Assembly (NCBI GenBank): GCA_017993235.1
Contig: JAGONC010000009.1
Span: 1 to 64,000, forward strand
Reading direction: 5' to 3'
DNA: 64,000 nucleotides
DNA from: Lentimicrobiaceae bacterium
Lineage (GTDB): Bacteria; Bacteroidota; Bacteroidia; Bacteroidales; JAGONC01
The position numbers and the translations under genes were made by a program. The notes below the pieces were generated by a model. The model was not told the origin of the DNA. It ran no database searches and saw nothing but the letters and a program-made list of their open reading frames with translations. Each line of letters opens with the position of its first letter. Position 1 is the first letter of the stretch. Of this stretch, positions 34,801-43,045 are shown one piece after another.

Positions 34801-35637
34801 ATCGAATTTGCCAGGGAGATCAACCTGGAGATGAATGCTGTTATCGTCTTTTCAGAAAAAGAATGCTGTGCTGATACCGCCTCCGAAATATACAACCTGG
34901 CCCTGCTCACCGGTAAACTGGGCAAGACATCCAACGGCATCATCACCCTTAAGGAAAAGAATAACTCGCAAGGACTGATCGACATGGGAATCGCGCCAGA
35001 AATCGGAATGGGAGGTATCCCCATCCATGACAGGGATCTGCACCGCCGTCTCAAAGAAAAGTGGCATGTTAGATCCATTCCCCGATCTGTCAATGATCTG
35101 TACGATTTGCTGGAAAATGCACACTTAAAGAATCTTTTCATCTTCGGGGAAGATCCGCTGGGATCCGCCTGTAATAAAGTAAAGGTCGCAGGCTGGCTAT
35201 CCATGGCCGATTTTATTTTGGTCCAGGATTATTTTATGACGAAGACAGCCGCCCAGGCCCACCTGATCCTGCCCGCTTCCCTGCCCTTTGAATCGGGTGG
35301 AAGCTTTACCAATACACAAAGGATGATCCAGACCTTTGAGAAAGTCCTTAAAAGCCCGGTCAGGTATGCCAGCTATCAGCAACTGGGCCACATCCTGTCC
35401 GGATTCGGATTATCAGGATTCTCAAGCCTTGAAGATATCCGCCTGGAAGCACTTACATTACTAAAGGTGCCAGCGGAAATGGAAAGATTAACGTTCCACA
35501 CAGTCACCAGGGAAGCTGGCACCCGCATGTTTCATCATGGTTGCGACATTGTGAACAGACGGTTCGATGAGGATTTCAACCGTGCCCTTTCACCGAATGG
35601 TCTTTTCACAGGTGAATCCTGCCTGATCCGGAGCTGA
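31900..35637 (+). CDS. 2Fe2S-GltD-4Fe4S-molybdopterin-fold fusion (NuoG/FdhA-like, no Mo cysteine)
   Basis: 1245 residues. Order: 2Fe-2S ferredoxin (Cys37, 48, 51, 65); GltD-type Fe-S segment (CIGPCKEACP near 106, CGRVCVRPCEVAC); FAD loop KVAVIGAGPAGLSCG (199) and NAD(P) loop RVAVIGGGNTAMDCC (330); ferredoxin pair CILCSRCIRIC (633) and CESCGLCISTCPTG (676); then a molybdopterin oxidoreductase fold with its 4Fe-4S CNYCSVGC...NLCRYAKFG (711-750). Where formate dehydrogenases have TNNVDHCARL followed by Cys or Sec and His, this protein has TNNVCSFHYLNRGQGY, so the Mo/W-ligating residue is lost. By analogy with NuoG, the fold is probably structural. With NuoE and NuoF it would form an NAD(P)H-dependent electron-exchange complex; the acceptor is unknown. 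Confidence 0.85.
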   Translation: MNEDLNIILNGKILKGRYGETILELAQRHGLHIPTLCHDPRLEPYTSCFLCVVEIEGFRGLQPSCSTRISEGMKVTTDNEKIRSARRTALNLLVSDHYADCIGPCKEACPAGVDVQGYISLIEKGMYHEAVALIKETNPLPAVCGRVCVRPCEVACRRNLLNEGHAVGIDYLKRFASDYDLESPDKWRPGIKAPTGKKVAVIGAGPAGLSCGFFLQKEGHQVDLYEAAPKAGGWLQYGIPDYRLPNDILQKEVDNITEMGVRIFFNQKLGGNLSFKDLKTKYDAAIIAIGSQKGTNIGCEGDDAINVLSGIDFLKKMELSGERLDFTGKRVAVIGGGNTAMDCCRTARRCGSKEVIVIYRRTEKEMPANPIEIHESKLENVTYMLLTNPTRINKDSRGKVHSITCQKMQLGEPDRSGRRRPVPVEGSEFDLRVDYILAAIGQKTDVSFLNDINQYYDQDELKLNRWGDIDADPITLQTGIPSIFAAGDGVSGPATLIQAIGQARLASQSCHLFLMNKPLEPLKPEFLSKKESFKAQVPSDYDSRYVPQAREEMPTLVPAERMNFKEVELGYANEKVALHETQRCLECGCVEYFTCDLKRYCTEYEADQVSFKGDFTDHPVDFRHPYIEIDSNKCILCSRCIRICREVVGANALGLVNRGFNTYVAPSMGDALQDTTCESCGLCISTCPTGAITENVPFKPGPVKLHQAETICNYCSVGCKITLNHKNGFVMKITGAEGQINPEGNLCRYAKFGYHYINDRSRITRPLYRENGKFQEIGFDDAFQLIKDHIRSVKPDENAFFAGARLSNEELYLIQKLARAAASTNNVCSFHYLNRGQGYTFTSSHNVPFEQITGASKIYLIGAELNIDNAEVGFMINQAQYRYHIPVELVTVHPKSTMIHKADSVLHIKSYYHFIRAVNYYLVANGFENRLFIDDQCEGFDQYKQQLMKENFMELLDASGVAIMDMVIEFAREINLEMNAVIVFSEKECCADTASEIYNLALLTGKLGKTSNGIITLKEKNNSQGLIDMGIAPEIGMGGIPIHDRDLHRRLKEKWHVRSIPRSVNDLYDLLENAHLKNLFIFGEDPLGSACNKVKVAGWLSMADFILVQDYFMTKTAAQAHLILPASLPFESGGSFTNTQRMIQTFEKVLKSPVRYASYQQLGHILSGFGLSGFSSLEDIRLEALTLLKVPAEMERLTFHTVTREAGTRMFHHGCDIVNRRFDEDFNRALSPNGLFTGESCLIRS

Positions 35638-36169
35638 CAGGTGGAAATCCCGCCATGATCTGAGACACGGCATTGGCCGCGGCAGCATCCGGATCCTTTG
35701 CCTGCGTATCAATTTCCTTGTCACCCGTACCCTCCCAGATCAACTGCTGCGTAGATGCATCAATCACATCAATGATCAACGAACCATACTTGTATTCATA
35801 TACATCGAAAGAAGTTGTCGTCACACCACCACCCCACCTGTACGGACGGTAATAGCCTCCATATCCATATGAATCCGCCGTTACGGATTTTTTATTCTGG
35901 AGAATGGCTGTGGCATTGACCAGTAAATCCGGATCACTATCATCCAGTTGGAAACCTTTCTTTTCCATTTCAGCCTTGATGGCCTTGATGAAACGGGCCT
36001 GATTCATCTCACTGATGGCTCCCTGAACATCCAGCTCGATAAAATCAAAGGTCTTGAATTGGGTAAAGTCAACTGACCTGTCAAAGTCAGTGGTGACTTT
36101 CAGGGTGCTGCAGGCAGAAAAAAATAAAATCACCACGCAGCATACGGCAAAATGAAGCATCATTTTCAT
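35606..36169 (-). CDS. DUF4136 lipoprotein
   Basis: 187 residues. The signal peptide ends in a lipobox (VCCVVILFFSACSTLKV). The body matches DUF4136: DFDRSVDFTQFKTFDF, ARFIKAIKAEMEKKGFQLDD, PDLLVNATAILQNK, GSLIIDVIDASTQQLIWEGTG. It is expected to be anchored in the inner leaflet of the outer membrane; function unknown. Its 3' end overlaps the 3' end of the preceding gene by 32 bp, tail to tail. A minus-strand TATTTTTG (36245-36252) is a possible -7 site. It is on the opposite strand to module B and probably not part of it. Confidence 0.85.
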   Translation of the reverse strand: MKMMLHFAVCCVVILFFSACSTLKVTTDFDRSVDFTQFKTFDFIELDVQGAISEMNQARFIKAIKAEMEKKGFQLDDSDPDLLVNATAILQNKKSVTADSYGYGGYYRPYRWGGGVTTTSFDVYEYKYGSLIIDVIDASTQQLIWEGTGDKEIDTQAKDPDAAAANAVSQIMAGFPPVSSGSGRIHL

Positions 36170-36341
36170 GGTATTCTTTTTTAGGGTTATAGGATAATGG
36201 TTGAGGTGACCTGTTAGAGAAAGTTACCAGCAGAATAGAAACGTCAAAAATATATATTATTTATCATCCATGCAAGATCTTTACCCCGGCCATATATAAA
36301 AAGAATATTATTTTTGTATAGCTTCATCAACAAGCCCCGAC
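36170..36341. promoter_or_regulatory. Divergent promoter region, DUF4136 / REC-PEP-synthase-like gene
   Basis: An AT-rich 172-bp gap. Plus-strand TATTTTTG at 36309-36316 (25 bp before ATG 36342) and minus-strand TATTTTTG at 36245-36252 both fit TAnnTTTG. The second PEP-synthase-like gene therefore seems to have its own promoter, although it lies at the end of module B. Confidence 0.45.
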
Positions 36342-39323
36342 ATGACTGTCAATCCCAAAATCCTCAATTTAAAGCGGTACTATTTTTCCGATACACCCTT
36401 CATCAACCTGATGAAGAAACGTATCTATCACGTACTTCTGGTGTCCAGCTCATACGATGCATTCATTCTCGAGGGTGACGGAAGGATCGATGAACAGATC
36501 TTTAACGAGTACGTGGCGCTCAACCTCAGGTATCCCCCACAGTTCATGATCACTCACTCAGGCGACGAGGCCCTCGATATCCTCGAGAATGAAAGCATTG
36601 ACCTGATCATCATCATGCTGAGCGCCGACAACGTAGGGACATTTGACCTGGCAAAACAGATCAAAAACAAATATCCAAGGAAACCCATCATTGTCCTCAC
36701 TCCTTTTTCACGCGAGGTCAGCCTGAAACTGAATGAAGAAGATTACAGCTATATTGACTATTTTTTCAGCTGGCTGGGGAATCCGGATATTTTACTGGCG
36801 ATCATCAAGCTGATCGAAGACAAAATGAACGTGGAGCACGACGTAAATGAGGTGGGCGTGCAGGCGATCCTCCTGGTAGAAGATTCCATCCGTTTTTATT
36901 CCAGTTACCTTCCCAACATTTACAAGATCATTTTCAAGCAATCCAAGGCCTTCCAGCTGGAGGGCCTCAATGAGCACCAGCAGATGCTCCGGATGAGGGG
37001 GAGACCCAAGATCCTGCTGGCAACAAACTACAATGAGGCAGTTACCCTGTACGAAAAATATAAGAACAACCTGCTTGGGATCATCACCGATGTGAGTTAT
37101 GAACGGAACGGGGAAATGGATAAAGAAGCAGGGATCATGCTGTGCACAAAAGTCAAGAAGGATGACATTTTCATGCCGTTGCTGCTGCAAAGTTCAGATG
37201 CTGAAAATGAAAAGCTGGCAAAAGAGCTGAAGGTCGGTTTTCTCAACAAAACCTCGAAAACCCTGTCAATCGAACTGAGGAATTTCATCATTGAATTTTT
37301 TGCTTTTGGAGATTTTGTCTTCCTGGACCCGGAGACCATGGAGGAGATCAACCGCGCCCCCGACCTGAAGACCCTGCAGATGAAAATGTTCGAAGTACCG
37401 GATGATTCGCTGCTGTATCACATAACCCATAACCACATTTCCAAGTGGCTTCGTGCGCGGGCATTGTTTCCCCTAGCAGATCTGCTGCGCGATCTGCGGA
37501 TGTCCGACTTTGACAACGACCTGGATGCCATTCGCCGCTTCATCTTCGATGCCATCGGAAGTTACCGCATGTACAAATCCCGGGGAGTCATTGCTGAATT
37601 CAACAAGGAAAGCTTTGATGAGTACCTCAGCTTCACGCGCATCGGCAGTGGCTCCATCGGAGGTAAGGCACGCGGATTGGCCTTCCTTGACTCCCTGATC
37701 AAAAAGTACCGGTTTCTCGATAAATACGACGATATCATTGTTTCCATTCCCAAGACAGTCGTCCTTTGCACCGATGTATTTGACGAATTCATCGAACAAA
37801 ATGATCTTTATAAAATCGCGCTGTCTGATGCAACCAATGAACAGATCCTGGAGCAGTTTGTAAAAGCCAGGTTGCCATTCCGGATCCACGAAGACCTGTA
37901 TACACTGATCAGTTATATCAGGAAACCACTGGCCATACGATCATCAAGTCTGCTGGAAGATAGTCATTATCAGCCATTTGCAGGTATCTACAATACATAC
38001 ATGATCCCTTATGTCGAGAATGACGAGCGGTTGATGATCCGAATCCTGAGCGAAGCGATCAAATGCGTGTATGCTTCGGCTTTTTTTACCGACAGCAAGT
38101 CATACATGACAGCAACCTCCAATGTAATCGATGAAGAAAAAATGGCCATTGTGCTGCAGATGGTATGCGGTGAGAAATACAATAATCGTTTTTATCCGTC
38201 GATCTCGGGCGTAGCACGCTCCATCAACTTTTATCCGATTGAACCCGAGAAGCCGGAGGATGGCATTGCCAATATCGCTTTTGGCCTGGGTAAATATGTG
38301 GTGGAAGGAGGGGTTACCCTACGGTTTTCGCCCAAACATCCCAAAAAAATTCTCCAGCTCTCCACCCCCGAGATGGCCCTCAAGGAGACCCAGAAACTCT
38401 TCTATGCGCTGAATCTGGACGCTTCCAGCTTCAAACCCGACGTGGATGATGCGATCAACCTGGTCAAAATACCTGTAAATGAGGCTGATAAGGACAGCTG
38501 CCTGAAGAACGTTGCCTCGACCTGGGATTTTGAAAACAATATTCTGCGCGACGGAATCCAGCTTCCGGGACGGCGTGTGATCACCTTTTCACAAATATTG
38601 AATCATAATGTATTTCCCCTGGCAGAGATCATTCATATGGCACTGGAAATGGGTTCTCAGGAAATGAGCCGCCCGGTGGAAATTGAGTTTGCCGTTGATC
38701 TTAATCCGGTGAAGGGAGAGCCCAAGGTCTTTAACCTGCTGCAGATCAGACCCATCGTCGACAACACGGAAGTCATCGAAGAAAAGCTGGACATGATCCC
38801 CTATGAAAAAACCATCCTGTACTCCCGGGCAGCCATGGGAAATGGAATCCTTAAAAACATTCAGGATATTGTTTATGTAAAACCTCAGGCTTTCCATGCC
38901 AGCAAAACACAGGATATCGCATCGAAAGTCAGCCGGCTGAATGAGTGGTTCATCGGGCAGAAAAAAAATTATGTACTGGTTGGACCGGGACGATGGGGAT
39001 CTGCCGATCCCTGGCTGGGCATCCCCGTCAAATGGCCTCAGATCTCGTCAGCCAGGCTGATCGTTGAATCAGGGCTTTCCCATTACCGGATTGATCCCAG
39101 CCAGGGAACGCACTTTTTCCAGAATCTGACGTCGTTCAGGGTGGGGTATTTCACGATCAATCCCTATATTAAGGATGGGCATTATGATGTTGACTACCTT
39201 TCCACCCTGCCGGCAGTATACGAAGATGAATACCTGCGCCATGTCTGCTTCGGTCATCCTCTCCAGATCTTCATTGACGGCAGAAATAAACTGGGCGTGG
39301 TGATGAAGCCGGAGCAAATATGA
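36342..39323 (+). CDS. REC-REC protein with PEP-synthase ATP-grasp domain (paralogue of 15656)
   Basis: 993 residues. It lacks the GAF part but otherwise follows the protein at 15656. REC1 (about 25-150) has no phosphoacceptor at the expected place (DLIIIMLSAD). REC2 (about 170-310) keeps LLVEDS, ITDVSYE (Asp about 250), LLQSSDAENEK and LNKTSK. The PEP/pyruvate-binding ATP-grasp domain shows SIGGKARGLAF (438), LAIRSSSLLEDS (530) and VEIEFAVDL (779). The C-terminal domain has YVLVGPGRWGSADPW (876) and GTHFFQNLTSFRVGYF. There is no phosphohistidine or PEP-binding TIM barrel, so full PEP synthase activity is not expected. Its place beside a NuoEFG-like operon, matching module A, argues for a functional link. 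Confidence 0.82.
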   Translation: MTVNPKILNLKRYYFSDTPFINLMKKRIYHVLLVSSSYDAFILEGDGRIDEQIFNEYVALNLRYPPQFMITHSGDEALDILENESIDLIIIMLSADNVGTFDLAKQIKNKYPRKPIIVLTPFSREVSLKLNEEDYSYIDYFFSWLGNPDILLAIIKLIEDKMNVEHDVNEVGVQAILLVEDSIRFYSSYLPNIYKIIFKQSKAFQLEGLNEHQQMLRMRGRPKILLATNYNEAVTLYEKYKNNLLGIITDVSYERNGEMDKEAGIMLCTKVKKDDIFMPLLLQSSDAENEKLAKELKVGFLNKTSKTLSIELRNFIIEFFAFGDFVFLDPETMEEINRAPDLKTLQMKMFEVPDDSLLYHITHNHISKWLRARALFPLADLLRDLRMSDFDNDLDAIRRFIFDAIGSYRMYKSRGVIAEFNKESFDEYLSFTRIGSGSIGGKARGLAFLDSLIKKYRFLDKYDDIIVSIPKTVVLCTDVFDEFIEQNDLYKIALSDATNEQILEQFVKARLPFRIHEDLYTLISYIRKPLAIRSSSLLEDSHYQPFAGIYNTYMIPYVENDERLMIRILSEAIKCVYASAFFTDSKSYMTATSNVIDEEKMAIVLQMVCGEKYNNRFYPSISGVARSINFYPIEPEKPEDGIANIAFGLGKYVVEGGVTLRFSPKHPKKILQLSTPEMALKETQKLFYALNLDASSFKPDVDDAINLVKIPVNEADKDSCLKNVASTWDFENNILRDGIQLPGRRVITFSQILNHNVFPLAEIIHMALEMGSQEMSRPVEIEFAVDLNPVKGEPKVFNLLQIRPIVDNTEVIEEKLDMIPYEKTILYSRAAMGNGILKNIQDIVYVKPQAFHASKTQDIASKVSRLNEWFIGQKKNYVLVGPGRWGSADPWLGIPVKWPQISSARLIVESGLSHYRIDPSQGTHFFQNLTSFRVGYFTINPYIKDGHYDVDYLSTLPAVYEDEYLRHVCFGHPLQIFIDGRNKLGVVMKPEQI

Positions 39324-39370
39324 GAGGAGAGAGGAGAAAGGAGAGAGGAGAGATGAGAGATAAAGGAAGG
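39322..39370. repeat. GA-rich GAGAGGA repeat
   Basis: A purine-only run made of GAGAGGA/GGAGA units starts on the stop codon of the preceding gene. It opens a false in-frame start at 39320 that would give the following protein a nonsense leader (MRGERRKERGEMRDKGRS). Confidence 0.8.
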
Positions 39371-39373
39371 AGT

Positions 39374-42235
39374 ATGATTTGGGTGGCATTAATGGTGTTC
39401 CTCTTTTTCTCGACCACTGGTTTTGCACAATATTTTGACCTGGGGCAGGATGCGGCTTCCCTTAAGTGGAGACAGATCCGTACGCAGAATTTCCAGGTCA
39501 TCTATCCTGATTACTATGAGGTCAGGGCACAGTACTTTGCAGCCGGCCTGGAACAGGTGGCTGCCAGGGGAACGAAAACGCTCACCTCCTCACCGCGAAG
39601 GCTGCCCGTTATTTTTCATGCACAATCCGTCGTAAGCAACGCCATGGTTCCCTGGGCGCCCCGCCGGATGGAAATCTATACAGCGCCGCCCCAGGACATG
39701 TACTCCCAGCCCTGGCTCGATCAACTGATCCTGCACGAATACCGGCATGTTCAGCAAATCGAAAAAATGAACCAGGGATTTACCCGTGGGCTTTACTACC
39801 TCCTGGGTGAACAGGCTGCCGCCGCCATGATCGGCCTGTTTGTCCCTTTCTGGTTCCTGGAAGGCGATGCAGTGGCCGTGGAAACCGGCTGGTCATACTC
39901 CGGAAGGGGAAGGGATCCATCGTTCACCCTGCCCCTTCGGGGACAATTATCCGCACATGGGATCTACTCCTATGACAAGGCCGTCTTTGGCTCCTATAAG
40001 GATTTCGTACCGGATCACTATATCCTGGGCTACCACCTGGTCAGCAGGTCCAGGCTCAGGTACGGATCCGCGCTCTGGGACCAGACACTGAACACCGTGG
40101 CACGCAAGCCATTTATGCTCGTTCCCTTCAATTACGGATTGAAAAAGATCACGGGCATGCCCAAAGCCAAATTGTACCAGAGTATTCTTTCCGAACTGGA
40201 CTCGACCTGGAGGATAAATAATCCTATTTCAACCAACATCCATGAGTCACCATTCATAACACTCAAAGCAACCGGCCGCAGACCTGCCTACTCGAACTAC
40301 CGCCATCCCGCGGAAATTCCGGGATCGGGAATTCTGACGGAAAAAAGCAGTTTGGACGATGTGAACCGGTATGTCATCATTGATCCGGATGGCAACGAAT
40401 CGATCCTCTGCACACCCGGGTTCAATTTCAGCCAGACCCTTTCCGTTTCCGGTGACCTGATGGCCTGGTCGGCCATGAAACAGGATCCACGCTGGGAAAA
40501 CCGGAGCTATTCCGTAATCAGGGTCTATGATATGCGCACAGGGAAATCCCGGGAACTTACTCATCGCACAAGGATCTTTTCGCCGGCCCTTTCAGCAGGC
40601 ACTGACCGTATTGCCGCAGTGGAGCTGGACTCCCTGGATGAGAGCAGCCTGGTCATTCTTGACGCAATCGCCGGGACGATCCTGCAGAAGATCTCCGCTC
40701 CGGTGGGCACATTTCTGATGACCCCCCGGTGGACGGAAGGAGATGGAAAAATCGTAACGATCGGGGTCTCGGAAAAAGGAAAAGCGGTTCTGGTTTGCGA
40801 TTTAACCACAACGACCTGGTCGGCCCTCACACCCTGGTCATTTACAGAACTCTGTCTGCCGTGTCCGGCAGGCGCCTATATCTATTATACGGGAGGCTAC
40901 TCCGGAACCGAAAATATCTACGCGGTGGATACGTCCGGTCGTAGCATATACCAGGTGACCGACGCCATCCTGGGTGCGACGGATGCATTCGTTACAGAGG
41001 ATAGGCATACTCTTTACTATTCCCGTTATACGGGCGACGGATACCGGATCGCACGCATGCCGGTGATTCCGGCGGAGTGGAAGCCCCTGGGAGAACCGGT
41101 AAATAGCCTGGCCCCGGTTGCCGATGGGCTGACCTCCATGGAAGAGTACATCTTCGACTGTGTGCCCCTGGCCGACTCCCATTATCTATCCAGACCCTAC
41201 CGGGATGGAGCGAACCTTTTCAATGTTCACAGCTGGGGCCCATTTTACATCGATGCCGACAACCAGGAGGCTTATCCCGGAGTATCCATCATGTCGCAGA
41301 ACAAGCTCAGTACGGCTTTCACAAACCTGGGATACCGGTACAATCTGAATGAAAAAGAAGGAACGTACTTTGCCGACTTCAGTTACCGGGGATTCTACCC
41401 GATAATGGATCTTAGCTATGAGATCGGTAAGCGGGAAAACCAAACCCTGGATTCGTTGGAGAATAGGATTGACTATTCATGGCGGGAAGATCAACTCAGG
41501 GCACTGGTCAGGATACCTTTCCAGTACCTGTTATCCAGGTGGATCATCGGGTGGCAACCCACGGTGGGAACCGCCCTGCTGCATATCAATCACGGGGAAA
41601 ACTTACCTCCACGCTTTGCATCGGGCTCGTTTCAGGTCATGGAATATCGTTTGCTCCTCTACGGACAGATTGAATCCTCCTACCGCGATCTTTACCCGAA
41701 ATGGGGACTGACCCTCGATATGAATTTCAGGCACACGCCTTTCGGAGGGAATTCACTGGGTACCATAGGATCAGCAGAGGCATATATCTATCTGCCCGGT
41801 TTGGTAAGGCATCATGGAGTCAGGCTCTATGTTGCCTTACAGCAGAAAGATCCCGGCGAATATCGCTTCGCCGACCTGATCAACTATCCAAGGGGGTACT
41901 CCGGCATTTATCTGGATAAAGCCTTCAGTTTCTCTGCCGGATACAAGTTTCCTTTCTGGTATCCTGATCTTGCACTGGGATCTGTTGTTTACCTCAAACG
42001 ACTGAAAGCTGCTGTTTTCTGGGATTATGCCAAAGGCGAATCTGCCAATGGCAAGCAACAGGCTAAAAAAAAGGAATACCAGTCCATGGGGATTGACCTG
42101 ACGGCTGATATGCACGTTCTGAGGTTCCTGGCACCTTTTGATCTGGGACTGCGCACCATTTATCTCCCTGAAGAATCCGGGCTGCAGTTTCAGTTCCTGT
42201 TCTCAATCGATATCAACTCATTCTATAAAAATTAA
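39374..42235 (+). CDS. Secreted gluzincin-like protein with beta-propeller and C-terminal barrel
   Basis: About 953 residues from ATG 39374, where AAGGAAGGA lies just upstream and the sequence begins MIWVALMVFLFFSTTGFAQ, a clean signal peptide. Near residue 120 is LILHEYRHVQQ, an HExxH zinc-peptidase motif, followed about 45 residues later by FWFLEGDAVAVE, fitting the gluzincin third ligand Glu. The middle (about 320-600) is propeller-like (TRIFSPALSAGTDRIAAVEL, GGYSGTENIYAVDTSG), as in TolB-type proteins. The last 300 residues alternate aromatic beta-strands and end in FLFSIDINSFYKN, like an outer-membrane barrel. I do not recognise a named family. It follows the REC/PEP-synthase-like gene by 50 bp of repeat. 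Confidence 0.7.
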   Translation: MIWVALMVFLFFSTTGFAQYFDLGQDAASLKWRQIRTQNFQVIYPDYYEVRAQYFAAGLEQVAARGTKTLTSSPRRLPVIFHAQSVVSNAMVPWAPRRMEIYTAPPQDMYSQPWLDQLILHEYRHVQQIEKMNQGFTRGLYYLLGEQAAAAMIGLFVPFWFLEGDAVAVETGWSYSGRGRDPSFTLPLRGQLSAHGIYSYDKAVFGSYKDFVPDHYILGYHLVSRSRLRYGSALWDQTLNTVARKPFMLVPFNYGLKKITGMPKAKLYQSILSELDSTWRINNPISTNIHESPFITLKATGRRPAYSNYRHPAEIPGSGILTEKSSLDDVNRYVIIDPDGNESILCTPGFNFSQTLSVSGDLMAWSAMKQDPRWENRSYSVIRVYDMRTGKSRELTHRTRIFSPALSAGTDRIAAVELDSLDESSLVILDAIAGTILQKISAPVGTFLMTPRWTEGDGKIVTIGVSEKGKAVLVCDLTTTTWSALTPWSFTELCLPCPAGAYIYYTGGYSGTENIYAVDTSGRSIYQVTDAILGATDAFVTEDRHTLYYSRYTGDGYRIARMPVIPAEWKPLGEPVNSLAPVADGLTSMEEYIFDCVPLADSHYLSRPYRDGANLFNVHSWGPFYIDADNQEAYPGVSIMSQNKLSTAFTNLGYRYNLNEKEGTYFADFSYRGFYPIMDLSYEIGKRENQTLDSLENRIDYSWREDQLRALVRIPFQYLLSRWIIGWQPTVGTALLHINHGENLPPRFASGSFQVMEYRLLLYGQIESSYRDLYPKWGLTLDMNFRHTPFGGNSLGTIGSAEAYIYLPGLVRHHGVRLYVALQQKDPGEYRFADLINYPRGYSGIYLDKAFSFSAGYKFPFWYPDLALGSVVYLKRLKAAVFWDYAKGESANGKQQAKKKEYQSMGIDLTADMHVLRFLAPFDLGLRTIYLPEESGLQFQFLFSIDINSFYKN

Positions 42236-42239
42236 TGAT

Positions 42240-42587
42240 ATGCGTTTTCTTGTAAAATTACTGATCTCGTCGGTGATCATCCTGGTCACCGCTTACATTT
42301 TACCCGGAGTGCACGTGGATTCGTTCTGGACCGCGCTCCTTGTGGCCCTGGTACTGGCGTTGCTGAACGTTTTTCTGAAGCCGCTTCTGATCATTCTGAC
42401 CATCCCCTTTACCATCATCACCCTGGGGCTGTTTCTGCTGGTGATCAACGCGGTCATCATTCTGATTACGGATCAATTGATCGGACAGCGGTTTGAGGTG
42501 GATGGATTCTGGTGGGCATTGCTGTTCAGCCTGATCATTTCTTTGGTAAATTCGCTGATCAATTCCTGGAAAAAACAATCAACATGA
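42240..42587 (+). CDS. Phage holin family / PF04020-type small membrane protein
   Basis: 115 residues from ATG 42240. It has four hydrophobic helices: LVKLLISSVIILVTAYILPG, a second around LVALVLALLNVFLKPLLIIL, a third ITLGLFLLVINAVIILI, and WWALLFSLIISLVNSLI. The repeated N-x-x-x-K-P-L and polar-in-membrane pattern is that of the widespread YvlD/DUF360 membrane family, named after holins without being phage-derived. Role unknown. It overlaps the next gene by ATGA, which suggests cotranslation. Confidence 0.8.
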   Translation: MRFLVKLLISSVIILVTAYILPGVHVDSFWTALLVALVLALLNVFLKPLLIILTIPFTIITLGLFLLVINAVIILITDQLIGQRFEVDGFWWALLFSLIISLVNSLINSWKKQST

Positions 42588-43045
42588 AAAGCCGGACCAT
42601 CGAATCGCCCCAGGCCATTTATGCGATCATCAATCAATGTGAGGTCTGCCATGTCGGTATGGTCGACACGGAAAACAAACCGTATGTCCTGCCGTTCAAC
42701 TTCGGTTTTGAGGAAGGGATCATTTATTTGCACTCTGCTCCGCAGGGGAAAAAAATCAACATTCTCCAGCAGAACGATCATGTCTGCATTGCCTTCAGTT
42801 CCGATTATGTTCTGCGGTATCAGCATGCGGATGTGGCCTGCAGCTGGAGCATGAAGTACCGCAGCGTACTGGCATACGGACGCGTTGAATTCATCGAAGA
42901 CCTCACTCAAAAGGCCCGCGTGCTCAACGTGATCATGAAGAAATACGCCGGCAGGGAATTCTCGTACAATCAACCCGCTCTGGTAAACGTGAAAGTGTAC
43001 CGGGTCGTGGTATCCAGATTTGAAGGAAAGGCTTACGGGTATTAA
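42584..43045 (+). CDS. Pyridoxamine 5'-phosphate oxidase family protein (NimA-like)
   Basis: 153 residues from ATG 42584, overlapping the previous stop. It shows the flavin-binding split-barrel pattern: CEVCHVGMVDTENKPYVLPFNFGFEEGIIYLHSA, then GKKINILQQNDHVCIAFSSD and YRSVLAYGRVEFIED. The opening Cys-hydrophobic-G-hydrophobic-V stretch is typical of the NimA/PNPOx-like FMN or F420 proteins. Substrate unknown; it may be a flavin reductase or a nitro-reducing enzyme. Cytoplasmic. Confidence 0.82.
   Translation: MKSRTIESPQAIYAIINQCEVCHVGMVDTENKPYVLPFNFGFEEGIIYLHSAPQGKKINILQQNDHVCIAFSSDYVLRYQHADVACSWSMKYRSVLAYGRVEFIEDLTQKARVLNVIMKKYAGREFSYNQPALVNVKVYRVVVSRFEGKAYGY

Noticed and set aside
31900-35637. 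Annotation as a formate dehydrogenase alpha subunit
   Set aside because: The Mo/W-ligating Cys or Sec is absent at the expected site (TNNVCSFHYLNRG), so only the fold is supported.
39320-39373. Start of the HExxH protein at 39320
   Set aside because: The leader is translated GA-rich repeat; a signal peptide with an upstream purine-rich site begins at 39374.
42240-42587. Prophage remnant because of the holin-like protein
   Set aside because: The PF04020-type membrane family is widespread outside phages, and no other phage genes are near.
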